The notes under the pieces are model-generated. The model made no database searches. It saw only the letters and a list, made by a program, of their open reading frames with translations, and was not told where the DNA came from. A stretch of DNA of 64,000 bases, taken from NCBI RefSeq assembly GCF_022524345.1, contig NZ_JAKWJU010000002.1, forward strand, positions 3,782,001 to 3,846,000. Reading direction: 5' to 3'. Position 1 is the stretch's first letter; every line of letters begins with the position of its first letter. Below are positions 34,446-43,612 of the stretch, one piece after another. The position numbers were made by a program, and so were the translations under genes. This DNA is from Streptomyces marispadix. GTDB taxonomy: Bacteria; Actinomycetota; Actinomycetes; Streptomycetales; Streptomycetaceae.

Positions 34446-35669
34446 CTATGCGTCGGCGACCGTGCTCAGTTCGACCTCGTCGCGGCGTACGTCGCGCTCG
34501 TCCGCGTCGATGGAGCGGCGCAGCGCCTCGTGCAGGCGTCCGGGGGTCAGTACGCCGACGAAGCGGTCGGCGTCGTCCAGCACCGCGATCCAGCCCGCGT
34601 CGTGCTGGAGCATGCTGCTGAACGCCTGCTTCAGGGGCGAGCCGAGCGGCAGCCATGCCTCCATGCGGCGCGCGTGGTCGGCGACGGTCGGAGGTCCGGC
34701 GGCTTCCCCGGACCCTCGGCTTCCGGCACCGGCACCGGCCCCGCTTCCGGATTTCGGCGGGGTGTCCACGGCCTCGGCCGCGAGCCAGCCGTGCAGCTCG
34801 TCCGCGTCGTCGAGCACCACCGCCCATCTCGCGCCCTGGCTGCGCATGCGCGTACGGGCCTTGTCGAGCGGGTCGTCGAGGTGCACGACGGGCGGCTCCT
34901 CCAGGTCGCCCCGTTCGATGGGGGTGACCGACAGCCGCTTGAGTCCGCGGTCGGCGCCGACGAAGTCGGCCACGTACGGAGTGGCCGGTGCGCCCAGCAC
35001 CTTCGCCGGAGGGTCGAACTGCTCGATGCGGCCCTCTCCGTAGACCGCGATGCGGTCGCCGAGCCGTACGGCCTCCTCGATGTCGTGCGTGACGAAGAGG
35101 ACCGTCTTGTGGAGCGTCGACTGGAGCTTCAGGAACTCGTTCTGGAGGTGCTCGCGCACGACCGGGTCCACGGCTCCGAACGGCTCGTCCATCAGCAGCA
35201 CCGGCGGGTCCGCGGCGAGCGCGCGTGCGACGCCGACGCGCTGCCGCTGGCCTCCGCTGAGCTGGTCCGGGTAGCGGTCGCCGTAGCGGGACGGGTCGAG
35301 GCCCACGAGGTCGAGCAGTTCGGCCGCGCGCTTGCGTCGTTCGGTCTTGGACCAGCCCAGCAGGTAGGGGACGGTGGCGGTGTTGTCGAGCACCGACTTG
35401 TGCGGGAAGAGGCCGACCTGCTGGATGACGTAGCCGATGCGGCGGCGCAGTTCGACCGGGTCGACGGCGGAGATGTCCTCGCCGTCGAGGAGAATTCGGC
35501 CCGAGGACGGCTCGATGAGCCTGTTGACCATCTTCATGGTGGTCGTCTTGCCGCAGCCGGACGGGCCGACGAGCGTGACGAGCTCCCCCTGCGCCACCTC
35601 CAGCGACAGTTCGTGCACGGCGGTGGTGCCGTCCGGGTAGCGCTTTGTGACGTTCTCGAAGCGGATCAT
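34446..35669 (-). CDS. OpuC/ProV-type osmoprotectant ABC transporter ATPase with CBS domains
   Basis: ATP-binding subunit for uptake of glycine betaine, choline or similar. Walker A is GPSGCGKTTTMKMVNRL (about 35-51), the signature is LSGGQRQRVGVARAL, Walker B is PPVLLMDEPFGAVDP. Two CBS domains follow (about 255-300 and 340-395: ARWAVVLDDADELHGWLAAE; GWIAVLDDADRFVGVLTPGR), separated by a Gly/Ala-rich linker. CBS domains in OpuA-type ATPases sense ionic strength or c-di-AMP. It starts at ATG 35669 (407 residues). It is divergent from the two permease genes across a 247-bp shared promoter region. Confidence 0.94.
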   Translation of the reverse strand: MIRFENVTKRYPDGTTAVHELSLEVAQGELVTLVGPSGCGKTTTMKMVNRLIEPSSGRILLDGEDISAVDPVELRRRIGYVIQQVGLFPHKSVLDNTATVPYLLGWSKTERRKRAAELLDLVGLDPSRYGDRYPDQLSGGQRQRVGVARALAADPPVLLMDEPFGAVDPVVREHLQNEFLKLQSTLHKTVLFVTHDIEEAVRLGDRIAVYGEGRIEQFDPPAKVLGAPATPYVADFVGADRGLKRLSVTPIERGDLEEPPVVHLDDPLDKARTRMRSQGARWAVVLDDADELHGWLAAEAVDTPPKSGSGAGAGAGSRGSGEAAGPPTVADHARRMEAWLPLGSPLKQAFSSMLQHDAGWIAVLDDADRFVGVLTPGRLHEALRRSIDADERDVRRDEVELSTVADA

Positions 35670-35916
35670 CGTCTCAATCTCATCGCTCGGCTCGGCCGTC
35701 CGTGGTCCCGGTGAATTCTGCCGGGCGCCGGATGAAGTGTGTGTTGCAGGAGTGTGGCAGTTCGGAACCGCTGTCGGTAGCGGGCTGTAGGGTCTCCCGG
35801 CATGCTTGCGGGCGCGCGGCGTCGTCGGCGGCAGCGCTGCGGCAGTCGTACGTGAATCCGTACGGACGCAACCGGGCGGGGCGGGAATCGGACATGAGAC
35901 TCGGAGATGGGACGGG

Positions 35917-36825
35917 GTGAGCGGCTTGAGCGGCGCCGGGCAACTGGCGGCCCTCGCAGGGCCCCTCGCGAAGCCGGGAGGCGACTGCCTCGCCGCGAAC
36001 GACTGGATATGCGCCGAATACGTGCGCTCGCGCGGCCAGGAGCTGACGGACGCCACCGTCGAGCACGTGTGGATCACCGTCGTCTCGGTGCTGCTGGCGC
36101 TGCTCGTCGCCTTTCCGCTGGCGCTCGCCGCCCGGCGCTGGCAGCGGGCGTACGGGCCGGTGCTGGGGCTGACGACCGTGCTCTACACCGTGCCCTCGCT
36201 GGCGATGTACGCGTTGCTGCTGCCGCTCTTCGGGGTGGGCGCCGCGGTCGTGGTGACCGGGCTGGTGCTGTACTCGCTGACCGTGCTCGTACGGAACATC
36301 CTCGCGGGCCTGGAGTCCGTTCCCGACGAGGCCCGTGAGGCCGCCCGCGGCATGGGCTACGGCCCGTACCGGCTGCTCTTCGGGGTCGAACTGCCGCTCG
36401 CGCTGCCCGCGTTGATGGCCGGCGTGCGCATCGCGACGGTGTCGGCGGTGGCGCTGACGACCGTCGGTGCGATCGTCGGCTTCGGCGGCCTCGGCAATCT
36501 CATCTACGACGGCATGGACAGCTTCTTCAGGGCGCAGGTGCTGACGGCGTCGGTGATCTGCGTACTGCTGGCGGTGCTCGCGGATGTGCTGCTGCTGGGT
36601 TTGCAGCGGCTGCTCACGCCCTGGGTGCCTTCGGGCAGGCGGGGGCGCGGTCGTGGACAGGGCAGCGGGTCCGGGTCCCGTTACGGATTCGGGCGGGCGC
36701 GTAAGGGCGGCGCGGGCGAGGCGGACGCGGCGGACTGCATCGACGGCACGGGCGTCGGCTCCGGCGGTGCGGGGCCAGGCTCCCGGGCGCCCGGCGAGCC
36801 CGAGCCGGCCGGCAAGGGGGCGTGA
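35917..36825 (+). CDS. OpuC/ProW-type ABC transporter permease (first)
   Basis: Inner-membrane permease of the osmoprotectant importer, 302 residues. Five or six membrane segments lie between residues 45 and 235. The EAA loop with the ATPase contact is PDEAREAARGMGYGPYRLLF. The C-terminal 60 residues are Arg/Gly-rich and disordered. GTG 35917 follows GGAGATGGGACGG, whereas the longer reading from 35806 runs into the promoter region. The stop overlaps the next permease start as GTGA. Confidence 0.92.
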   Translation: MSGLSGAGQLAALAGPLAKPGGDCLAANDWICAEYVRSRGQELTDATVEHVWITVVSVLLALLVAFPLALAARRWQRAYGPVLGLTTVLYTVPSLAMYALLLPLFGVGAAVVVTGLVLYSLTVLVRNILAGLESVPDEAREAARGMGYGPYRLLFGVELPLALPALMAGVRIATVSAVALTTVGAIVGFGGLGNLIYDGMDSFFRAQVLTASVICVLLAVLADVLLLGLQRLLTPWVPSGRRGRGRGQGSGSGSRYGFGRARKGGAGEADAADCIDGTGVGSGGAGPGSRAPGEPEPAGKGA

Positions 36826-37667
36826 CGGTGGGCTTCTTCGTGGACGCGTGGACGTGGCTGACGACCGGCGCCAACTGGACGGGCGGCGACGGCGTGACGC
36901 ACCGCCTCTCCCAGCACCTCTTCCTGACCCTGGTCTGTCTCGGCGTGGCCTGCGCCGTCGCCCTGCCTGTGGCCCTGTGGCTCGGGCATGTGGGCCGTGG
37001 CGGGGCGCTCGCGGTGAACATCTCCAACGTGGGCCGCGCGGTGCCCACTTTCGCGGTGCTGGTGCTGCTGACGCTCAGCCCGCTCGGCAAGTACGGCGAC
37101 GTGCCGACGATCGTCGCGCTGGTGCTGTTCGCACTGCCGCCGCTGCTGACCAACGCCTACGTCGGAATGCGCGAGGCCGACCGCGACGTGGTGGAGGCCG
37201 CACGCGGAATGGGCATGTCCGGCTGGCAGCTTCTGTGGCGGGTCGAAGTGCCGCTCGCCTTCCCGCTGATCATGACGGGCGTGCGGTCGGCCGCCGTACA
37301 GGTCGTGGCCACGGCGACGCTGGCCGCGCTGCCTGGCGGTGGCGGGCTGGGCCGGATCATCACGGCGGGCTTCGGTACGTACGACACCCCGCAGGTCGTC
37401 GCCGGTGCCGCGCTCGTCGCGGCGCTCGCGCTGCTGGTCGAGGGGGTGCTGGTGGCCGGGGAGCGGCTGCTGGACCCGATGCGGGGGCGGCGCGGTGGCG
37501 GGAAGGCGAGGCGCGGGCCGCGTTCCGAGTCGAAGTCGGCGGCGCATGCGGCCGGTTCGGGAGAGACGGGCAGCGATGAGACGGGCCCTGAAGAGACGGG
37601 CTCAGATGAGACGGGGTCCGAAGAGGCGGGGCCCGATGAAAAGGTGATGTCCGCACGGCCGTCCTGA
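36822..37667 (+). CDS. OpuC/ProW-type ABC transporter permease (second)
   Basis: Second permease of the heterodimeric channel, 281 residues, with similar topology: five or six membrane segments from about 30 to 215, including LSQHLFLTLVCLGVACAVAL and VGRAVPTFAVLVLLTLSPLG, and the EAA loop ADRDVVEAARGMGMSGWQLL. The tail after 225 is a low-complexity stretch with GSDETG/GPEETG units. It is translationally coupled to the first permease. The binding-protein gene follows after a 278-bp spacer with a heptanucleotide repeat. Confidence 0.92.
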   Translation: MTVGFFVDAWTWLTTGANWTGGDGVTHRLSQHLFLTLVCLGVACAVALPVALWLGHVGRGGALAVNISNVGRAVPTFAVLVLLTLSPLGKYGDVPTIVALVLFALPPLLTNAYVGMREADRDVVEAARGMGMSGWQLLWRVEVPLAFPLIMTGVRSAAVQVVATATLAALPGGGGLGRIITAGFGTYDTPQVVAGAALVAALALLVEGVLVAGERLLDPMRGRRGGGKARRGPRSESKSAAHAAGSGETGSDETGPEETGSDETGSEEAGPDEKVMSARPS

Positions 37668-37717
37668 ACGCTGACCACCGGCCTCTGGCCAGTGACCGCT
37701 CAACTGACCCTGCCTAC

Positions 37718-37780
37718 TGACCTCTGACCTCTGACCTCTGACCTCTGACCTCTGACCTCTGACCTCTGACCTCTGACCTC
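37718..37780. repeat. Heptanucleotide tandem repeat (TGACCTC) x 9
   Basis: Nine perfect head-to-tail copies of TGACCTC fill 63 bp, followed by four degenerate copies (to about 37808). It lies in the 278-bp spacer between the second permease gene and the binding-protein gene. It is noncoding. Such perfect short arrays mutate by slippage, and the array could also bind a protein repeatedly. Nearby 37855-37930 has loose repeats of CACGTA/CGCACGTA. Confidence 0.95.
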
Positions 37781-37945
37781 CGACCACTGACTTCTGACTT
37801 CTGACCGACGACTCTTCCCGGCCCGGGGCCGCGAACGCCTCGGGTGATCGCCCCCACGTAGCCGCGTAGTTGACGTAGCTCACGCAGCGCACGTAACTCA
37901 CGGACCGCACATACCCCACGTATTGCACATACCCCTACGAACGGT

Positions 37946-38995
37946 GTGGACATGAAGAACGAGGCAGTGACCCCCGACGAACCGAACCCCCCGAACTCCC
38001 AGGAGATCTCGAACTACCCGAAGCCCGCGAGCCGTTCCGTGCCGCGCGGGGCGCGGAGGCTGCTCGCAGCGGGCGGCGCCGTCGCCGTACTCGCCGCGAC
38101 GCTGACCGCGTGCGGCGGCAACAGCCTGGAGAAGGAGGGCGGCGGCTCCGCGGACGGCGGCTCGAAGGGCGAGATCGTCATCGGATCGGCCGGGTTCACC
38201 GAGTCGCAGGTCATGGCGGAGCTGTACTCGAAGCTGCTGACCAAGGCCGGTTACAGCACCTCGATCAGCAAGCTGAAGAACCGCGAGCTGTACGAACCCG
38301 CCCTGGAGAAGGGCGAGATCGACGTCGTACCGGAGTACGCGGCGACCCTCGCGGAGTTCCTGAACGCGAAGGAGCACGGCCCGAAGGCGAAGCCCGTCGC
38401 CTCCAACGACATCGACGAGACGGTCGCCGCGCTGGAGAAGCTCGCCGAGCCGAGGGGGCTGAGGGTGCTGCCCGCCGGTGAGGCCGTGGACCAGAACGCC
38501 TTCGCCGTCAGCGAGGACTTCGCGAAGAAGCACAAGCTCAAGACGCTGACGGACCTCGGCAAGTCCGGCGAGAAGATCAAGCTCGCGGCGAGCGACGAGT
38601 GCGAGGAGCGCCCCTTCTGCCGTCCCGGTCTGGAGAAGACGTACGGCATCGACGTCACAGGGGTCGACCCGAAGGGCGTGGGGACGACGCAGGCGAAGGA
38701 GGCCGTCAAGGACGGCACCGACCAGCTCGTGCTGACGACCACGACCGACGCGACCCTCGCCGACTTCGGGCTGGTGCTGCTGAAGGACGACAAGGGCCTT
38801 CAGAACGCGGACAACGTGCTGCCGGTCGTCAACGCGAAGAAGGCGGGGAACAAGAACGTCGCCGCCGCGCTGGAGAAGCTGACGAAGGTGCTTACGACGG
38901 AGGACCTCGCGGACCTCAACAGGAAGGTCGACGCCGAGCGGCAGAAGCCGAAGGACGTCGCCGAGGAGTATCTGAAGGCGGAGAAGCTGCTCTGA
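37946..38995 (+). CDS. Osmoprotectant ABC transporter substrate-binding lipoprotein
   Basis: Extracellular receptor of the OpuC-type importer (OpuAC/glycine-betaine-binding family). The hydrophobic signal and lipobox are LLAAGGAVAVLAATLTACGG with the lipidated Cys at residue 56. The mature part opens GEIVIGSAGFTESQVMAELY, which is the family's first binding strand, and contains EKGEIDVVPEYAATLAEFLN. The 349-residue reading has a long charged stretch before the signal, so the true start may be ATG 37952 or GTG 38039. No ribosome-binding site decides this. Confidence 0.93.
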   Translation: MDMKNEAVTPDEPNPPNSQEISNYPKPASRSVPRGARRLLAAGGAVAVLAATLTACGGNSLEKEGGGSADGGSKGEIVIGSAGFTESQVMAELYSKLLTKAGYSTSISKLKNRELYEPALEKGEIDVVPEYAATLAEFLNAKEHGPKAKPVASNDIDETVAALEKLAEPRGLRVLPAGEAVDQNAFAVSEDFAKKHKLKTLTDLGKSGEKIKLAASDECEERPFCRPGLEKTYGIDVTGVDPKGVGTTQAKEAVKDGTDQLVLTTTTDATLADFGLVLLKDDKGLQNADNVLPVVNAKKAGNKNVAAALEKLTKVLTTEDLADLNRKVDAERQKPKDVAEEYLKAEKLL

Positions 38996-39253
38996 GACGG
39001 GGCGGTCGGACCCCGGGAGTTCACGCGCCGGCCCTGCGGAGCCCGGTCCTGCGGTGCGCGGTCCCGCGGGGCCGGTAGTCACGGGCATCCGCAGGGCCGC
39101 CGCGTGATCGCGAGCCGATCGCGCAGGGGCGGCGGACCGGGAAATTCCAGAAGGGGACAGCCGAGGCGAAAGAGGACAGCACCGGGTTGTGGCGGGGTAA
39201 CAATGGCCTTCGTCCGGTGCCTGATCGGAGACTCGCACGGTACATTCCAGGCC

Positions 39254-41656
39254 ATGCCTCGTGGACGTCATCGCCATTCGCAGCCACTGCACCGGGCCCT
39301 CGCTCCGGCAACGGTCACAGCGGCAGCGCTGCTCTGCGCGGGAGGCGCCTGGCTGTTCGGTGAAGCCGGTTTCGGTGACACGGACACGGTGCTGCTGCGT
39401 GTCTGCTCTGCCGGTGCTGCCGCGGCAGCCGTGACCGGCGCCGTACTGCTGCGTACCTGGGACCGTGCGGCAGGCAAACGCGTAGGCGACCTGAAGACCA
39501 AGCAGGCGAGCACGGAGTGGCGGGCCGAGGAGCGCCAGGCCGAACTCGAAGGCGAACTCGAGGAACTCCGCCAGGCACGCGAGAAGACCCGGGGCAGGCT
39601 GCGGGACAAGCGCGAGGAGCTGGCGCGGCTGCGCAGCGAGCACGCGGACCTGCTGCGCCGGTACGCACACGCCGAGACGGAGCGGGCCAGCGCCCTGGAG
39701 GGCAGACGACAGCTCCAGCTCGAATCCGGCGAACCGACGAAGGCACTCACTGCTTCGGCCACCGACCACCGTCATCCGTCGGGGGCGCCCACTCCGCTCA
39801 CTTATCTCCAGGCGAACGAGGCGCTGCGCAATCTCAGCCGCAACGTCGCACGCAGGCAGGAGCGCGAGGAGCAGGAGCAGGAGGAGCGCGAACGCCAGGA
39901 GAGGCTGCGCAAGGAACGCGAACTGCGGGAGCAGGAGCGGGAAGCCGTCCGGCGGGCGGCGCTTCAGAAGCCGGGAACCGTGACGGAGGAGCGCAGGTCG
40001 ACGGAGCCGGAGGCCGGCAAGTTCGACTTCTTCGGCACCGGCAGCATGGGCAAGCCGAAGCGTCGGGCTAAGCGGCCGTCGGCACCGCAGCAAGGGCTGG
40101 GGGCGACGTCCGTACCGGGGCGGACGCGGGAGCCGCGCGAGGCGTCCGAGCTGTTCGAGCGGCGCGACCGCCGGGAGCAGAGCGGCACGGGGGACGAGGC
40201 GAAGGATCGTACGAAGTCCGATGCCGCGGCGGAGGACACGGCCGGTACGCCGGAGAAGGCCGGTGCGGCGGACAAGACCGGTGCGGCGGGAGACGCGGAG
40301 AAGGCGCGCGAGGGCGCGAAGTCCGGGGCGGCGCGGTCGGAGGCGGCGCCGTCCGCAGTGAACGGCAGCGCCGGTGGCGGGCTGCACGGGCAGGACGGTC
40401 CCGGCTCCCGGTCGGATGCGGACGGTACGAAGGCGACGAGCGGCGCGAAGAGCGGGGCGGACGCGGCGCAGCAGGGCTCCGGGAAGGCCGACGACCCGAA
40501 GGCTTCCGACGCGAAGACCACCGGGGACGCGAAGGCCACCGGGGACGCGAAGGCTCCGGCAGTGGCGGAGGCTGCGGCAGAGGCGAAGACGACGGCGACG
40601 GAAAAGGAAGCCGACGCAGGCCGAGCCAAGGAGACCGAAGCCAAGGACGCCAAGGAGCCCACGGCGAAAGACGCCAAGGAGCCCACGGCCGCGAACCGGA
40701 CCGGCCGCCATGCCCGGCGCGACGAAGGCATACGGGAAGCGTCCCCGGCGGCATCGGCATCGATATCCGGATCGACTTCCGCGTCGGCGGCGACATCGGT
40801 GTCGGCCTCTGGAGCGGCGTCGACGGGCGCCGGTGGCAAGGACTCCGGGCGGACGGGCTCCGTACCGGAAGCGGACGCCAAGTCCCGTGAGCGCGGGGCG
40901 CGTTCGGCCTCCGGGAAGTCCGGCCAAGGACACGAGTCCGAGGAGCCGAAGAAGGACGACGCACAGGACCCGAAGAGGGACGGCCTCACCGGGAAGGGCC
41001 CGGCCGGTGCCGCGGACGCTCCCGGCAGCAAGCCCACGCAGAACGGAACGCCCTCGAAGGCGGAGAGCAAGCCCGCCTCTGAGCCCAAGTCCGCCTCGGA
41101 CTCCAAGCCCGCCTCTGAGCCCAAGTCCGCCTCGGAGGAGGGGCCCGAATCGAATCCGGGATCGGGGAGGACCCCGGAGCCGGAGGCGGAACAGAAGACG
41201 ACTTCGGAGAGAAACCCGGAGACGGAACAGAGCCCGGAGACGGACCCCGAGCCGGAGCCGGAGCCGGGCCGGAAGCCGGGGGCGGAGAAGAAGCCCGAAT
41301 CCGGGAAGAAGCCGGAACCGGGACCCGGGGCCGCGGCCAAGACCGGGCCCGCGCCTGCGAACGAGTCGAAGCCTGAGGCCGACTCGAAGGCCGAGGAGGG
41401 CTCCGAGCCGAAGTCGGAGGCCGAGCCGAAGTCGGAGACCGAGCCGAAGTCTGAGACCGGGTCGGAATCCGAGGGCGAGCCGAAGTCGGAGACCAAGTCG
41501 TCAGAGTCTGACCCGAAGTCCGGGACCGCGAAGTCCGACGCCGACTCCCAGATCAAGGACGGTTCCGAGCAGAAGCCGGGGCATCCGACGGCCAAGGCGC
41601 GCAGCTCCGCGAACTCCAAGCCGAGGTCCGACTCCGGGGTGCGCAATGCGAGTTGA
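39254..41656 (+). CDS. Membrane-anchored coiled-coil protein with long disordered tail
   Basis: No known function. The 800-residue product starts MPRGRHRHSQPLHRALAP, a form common among streptomycete membrane proteins of this type. Two hydrophobic segments (about 17-36 and 46-66) are followed by a heptad-patterned coiled coil (about 75-150, WRAEERQAELEGELEELRQA) and a second highly charged helix (about 195-240). From about 270 to the end the protein is almost entirely Ala/Glu/Lys/Ser/Pro repeats (KPASEPKSAS, EPKSETEPKSE). ATG 39203 and the codon at 39104 are longer alternatives. The tail would lie in the cytoplasm or wall depending on topology. Confidence 0.8.
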   Translation: MPRGRHRHSQPLHRALAPATVTAAALLCAGGAWLFGEAGFGDTDTVLLRVCSAGAAAAAVTGAVLLRTWDRAAGKRVGDLKTKQASTEWRAEERQAELEGELEELRQAREKTRGRLRDKREELARLRSEHADLLRRYAHAETERASALEGRRQLQLESGEPTKALTASATDHRHPSGAPTPLTYLQANEALRNLSRNVARRQEREEQEQEERERQERLRKERELREQEREAVRRAALQKPGTVTEERRSTEPEAGKFDFFGTGSMGKPKRRAKRPSAPQQGLGATSVPGRTREPREASELFERRDRREQSGTGDEAKDRTKSDAAAEDTAGTPEKAGAADKTGAAGDAEKAREGAKSGAARSEAAPSAVNGSAGGGLHGQDGPGSRSDADGTKATSGAKSGADAAQQGSGKADDPKASDAKTTGDAKATGDAKAPAVAEAAAEAKTTATEKEADAGRAKETEAKDAKEPTAKDAKEPTAANRTGRHARRDEGIREASPAASASISGSTSASAATSVSASGAASTGAGGKDSGRTGSVPEADAKSRERGARSASGKSGQGHESEEPKKDDAQDPKRDGLTGKGPAGAADAPGSKPTQNGTPSKAESKPASEPKSASDSKPASEPKSASEEGPESNPGSGRTPEPEAEQKTTSERNPETEQSPETDPEPEPEPGRKPGAEKKPESGKKPEPGPGAAAKTGPAPANESKPEADSKAEEGSEPKSEAEPKSETEPKSETGSESEGEPKSETKSSESDPKSGTAKSDADSQIKDGSEQKPGHPTAKARSSANSKPRSDSGVRNAS

Positions 41657-41726
41657 GCCGGGCACCCGGCTTCGCAGCCCTGCCCCGTAGCCCGTACTCG
41701 CCGACTGCTCGCCGACTACTTGTCGC

Positions 41727-42956
41727 TTACTTGTCGATGTCGCCGACCACGAAGAAGAACGAGCCCAGGATCGCCACCATGTCGGCGACCAGCGTGCCCG
41801 GCAGCAGCTCCGTCAGCGCCTGGATGTTGTTGAAGGACGCCGACCTGAGCTTGAGCCGGTAGGGCGTCTTCTCGCCCTTGGAGACCAGGTAGTAGCCGTT
41901 GAGGCCGAGCGGGTTCTCCGTCCAGGCGTAAGTCGCGCCCTCCGGTGCCTTGAGTACCTTCGGGAGGCGCTGGTTGACCGGGCCGGGCGGCAGTCCGGCG
42001 AGGCGGTCGAGGCAGGCGTCCGCCAAGTCCAGTGAGTTGTGGGCCTGTTCGAGTAGCACCTCGAAGCGGGCGAGGCAGTCGCCCTCGCGCCTGGTGACGA
42101 CCTTGAGGGTGTCCCGCAGTTCCCCGTACGCGAGATACGGCTCGTCGCGGCGGAGGTCGAAGTCCACTCCGGAGGCACGGGCGATGGGGCCGCTGACGCC
42201 GTAGGCGTGCACCGTCGCCTGATCGAGTACGCCCACGCCTCGCGTGCGCCCGCGGAAGATCTCGTTCCCCGTCACCAGGCGGTCGAAGGTGTCCATCCGG
42301 GACCGCACGTCCGAGACCGCCTGCCGTGCCCGGGACTGCCATCCGGCCGGAAGGTCCTCCTTCAGCCCGCCGACGCGGTTGAACATGTAGTGCATCCGGC
42401 CGCCGGAGATCTCCTCCATCACGTGCTGCAACTCCTCGCGTTCGCGGAACGCGTGGAAGACGGGCGTGATGCCGCCGAGTTCCAGCGGATAGGAGCCGAG
42501 GAACATCAAGTGGTTGAGCACGCGGTTGAGTTCGGCGAGCAGCGTCCGCGTCCACACGGCACGCTCGGGGACCTCCATGCCGAGCATGCGCTCGACGGCG
42601 AGGACGACGCCGAGTTCGTTGGAGAAGGCGGAGAGCCAGTCGTGGCGGTTGGCGAGGACGATGATCTGCCGGTAGTCGCGCGCCTCGAAGAGCTTCTCCG
42701 CGCCCCGGTGCATATAGCCCACGATGGGTTCGACCGCGCTGATCAACTCGCCGTCCAGGACGAGTCGCAGCCGCAGCACGCCGTGCGTGGAGGGGTGCTG
42801 GGGGCCGATGTTGAGCACCATGTCGGAGCTGTCGGCGGCGCCGCCGACGCCGACCGTGGTGTGCGTGCCCCGGCCGTCCGTCGGGCCGCCGGCCGGGGCG
42901 CCGGGGGTCGCGGCGGTGCCGTGCCCGGTGCCGTCCGTCGTCGTCCGCTGACTCAT
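41727..42956 (-). CDS. nuoD: NADH-quinone oxidoreductase subunit D paralogue (orphan)
   Basis: A 49-kDa-type subunit homologue of complex I, 409 residues. The core is intact: [37 protein letters not shown] (Arg84 in the HRGxEKL loop), [18 protein letters not shown], and the C-terminal FVVGDIDK. The first 45 residues are a Thr/Gly/Ala-rich extension. No other nuo gene lies beside it, so it is an isolated second copy (often called nuoD2 in Streptomyces). Whether it enters complex I is unknown. A MidA-type methyltransferase gene is 2.2 kb away. Confidence 0.93.
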   Translation of the reverse strand: MSQRTTTDGTGHGTAATPGAPAGGPTDGRGTHTTVGVGGAADSSDMVLNIGPQHPSTHGVLRLRLVLDGELISAVEPIVGYMHRGAEKLFEARDYRQIIVLANRHDWLSAFSNELGVVLAVERMLGMEVPERAVWTRTLLAELNRVLNHLMFLGSYPLELGGITPVFHAFREREELQHVMEEISGGRMHYMFNRVGGLKEDLPAGWQSRARQAVSDVRSRMDTFDRLVTGNEIFRGRTRGVGVLDQATVHAYGVSGPIARASGVDFDLRRDEPYLAYGELRDTLKVVTRREGDCLARFEVLLEQAHNSLDLADACLDRLAGLPPGPVNQRLPKVLKAPEGATYAWTENPLGLNGYYLVSKGEKTPYRLKLRSASFNNIQALTELLPGTLVADMVAILGSFFFVVGDIDK

Positions 42957-43105
42957 GCGCTCAGTCTCGCACCCGTGGCGGCAGGGGACTCCGGGAGCCC
43001 ACAGCCCGTAGCGGACAGCGGGTAGTCGCGAGCCCCGGCGGCCCGTCTCCGGGGTTACGTTCCCGAGCCTGCCCCGGTGTCGGTGCCCGGCCGTAGGGTT
43101 GGCGC

Positions 43106-43612
43106 ATGAATACGGGGACGGAGACGCGCGACGCGGAGAGGGCGGGGGAGCCCGTGCGCTGGAGCGGCGTCGAGCGTGCGCTGGTGCGGATGCGCCGGGT
43201 GGTGCTGCTGTGCGCGCTGGGGCCGCTTGCGCTCGCAGCGGGCGCCGGGCTGTGGCTGCTCGCGGGCCCGCCGTGGGCGGCGTTCGCGCTGCTGCCCACG
43301 GCGGTCGCGGTGTGGGGCTGGGGCGCGCTGGAGCGCAACTGGCGCTCGTGGCGTTACGCGGAGCGCGCCGACGACCTGCTCATCAGCCGCGGCGTGCTCT
43401 GGCGGGAGTTGACGGTGGTGCCGTACGGGCGGATGCAGCTCGTCGAGGTCACGTCGGGACCGCTGGAGAGGCGGTACGGGCTGGCACGCGTCCAGTTGCA
43501 CACGGCCGCCGCGACGACGGACGCCGAGATCCCGGGGCTCGTACCGGAGGAGGCGGAACGCCTGCGCGACCGGCTCACGGAACTCGGCGGCGCCAGGTCG
43601 GCCGGGCTGTGA
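43106..43612 (+). CDS. Bacterial PH domain membrane protein, YdbS type
   Basis: A 168-residue protein with two hydrophobic segments (about 31-70) followed by one bacterial PH domain ([57 protein letters not shown]). This is the YdbS-like layout. It is translationally coupled (GTGA) to a YdbT-like gene; in Bacillus the pair affects membrane-active bacteriocin resistance. It diverges from nuoD. Confidence 0.92.
   Translation: MNTGTETRDAERAGEPVRWSGVERALVRMRRVVLLCALGPLALAAGAGLWLLAGPPWAAFALLPTAVAVWGWGALERNWRSWRYAERADDLLISRGVLWRELTVVPYGRMQLVEVTSGPLERRYGLARVQLHTAAATTDAEIPGLVPEEAERLRDRLTELGGARSAGL

Noticed and set aside
34225..34827. 200-codon minus-strand frame containing the leader peptide
   Set aside because: Most of it overlaps the OpuC-type ATPase gene and the terminator in another frame; only the last 28 codons, with their own ATG, fit the leader-peptide pattern.
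37718..37808. CRISPR array
   Set aside because: Seven-base units without spacers; a plain tandem repeat and no cas genes.
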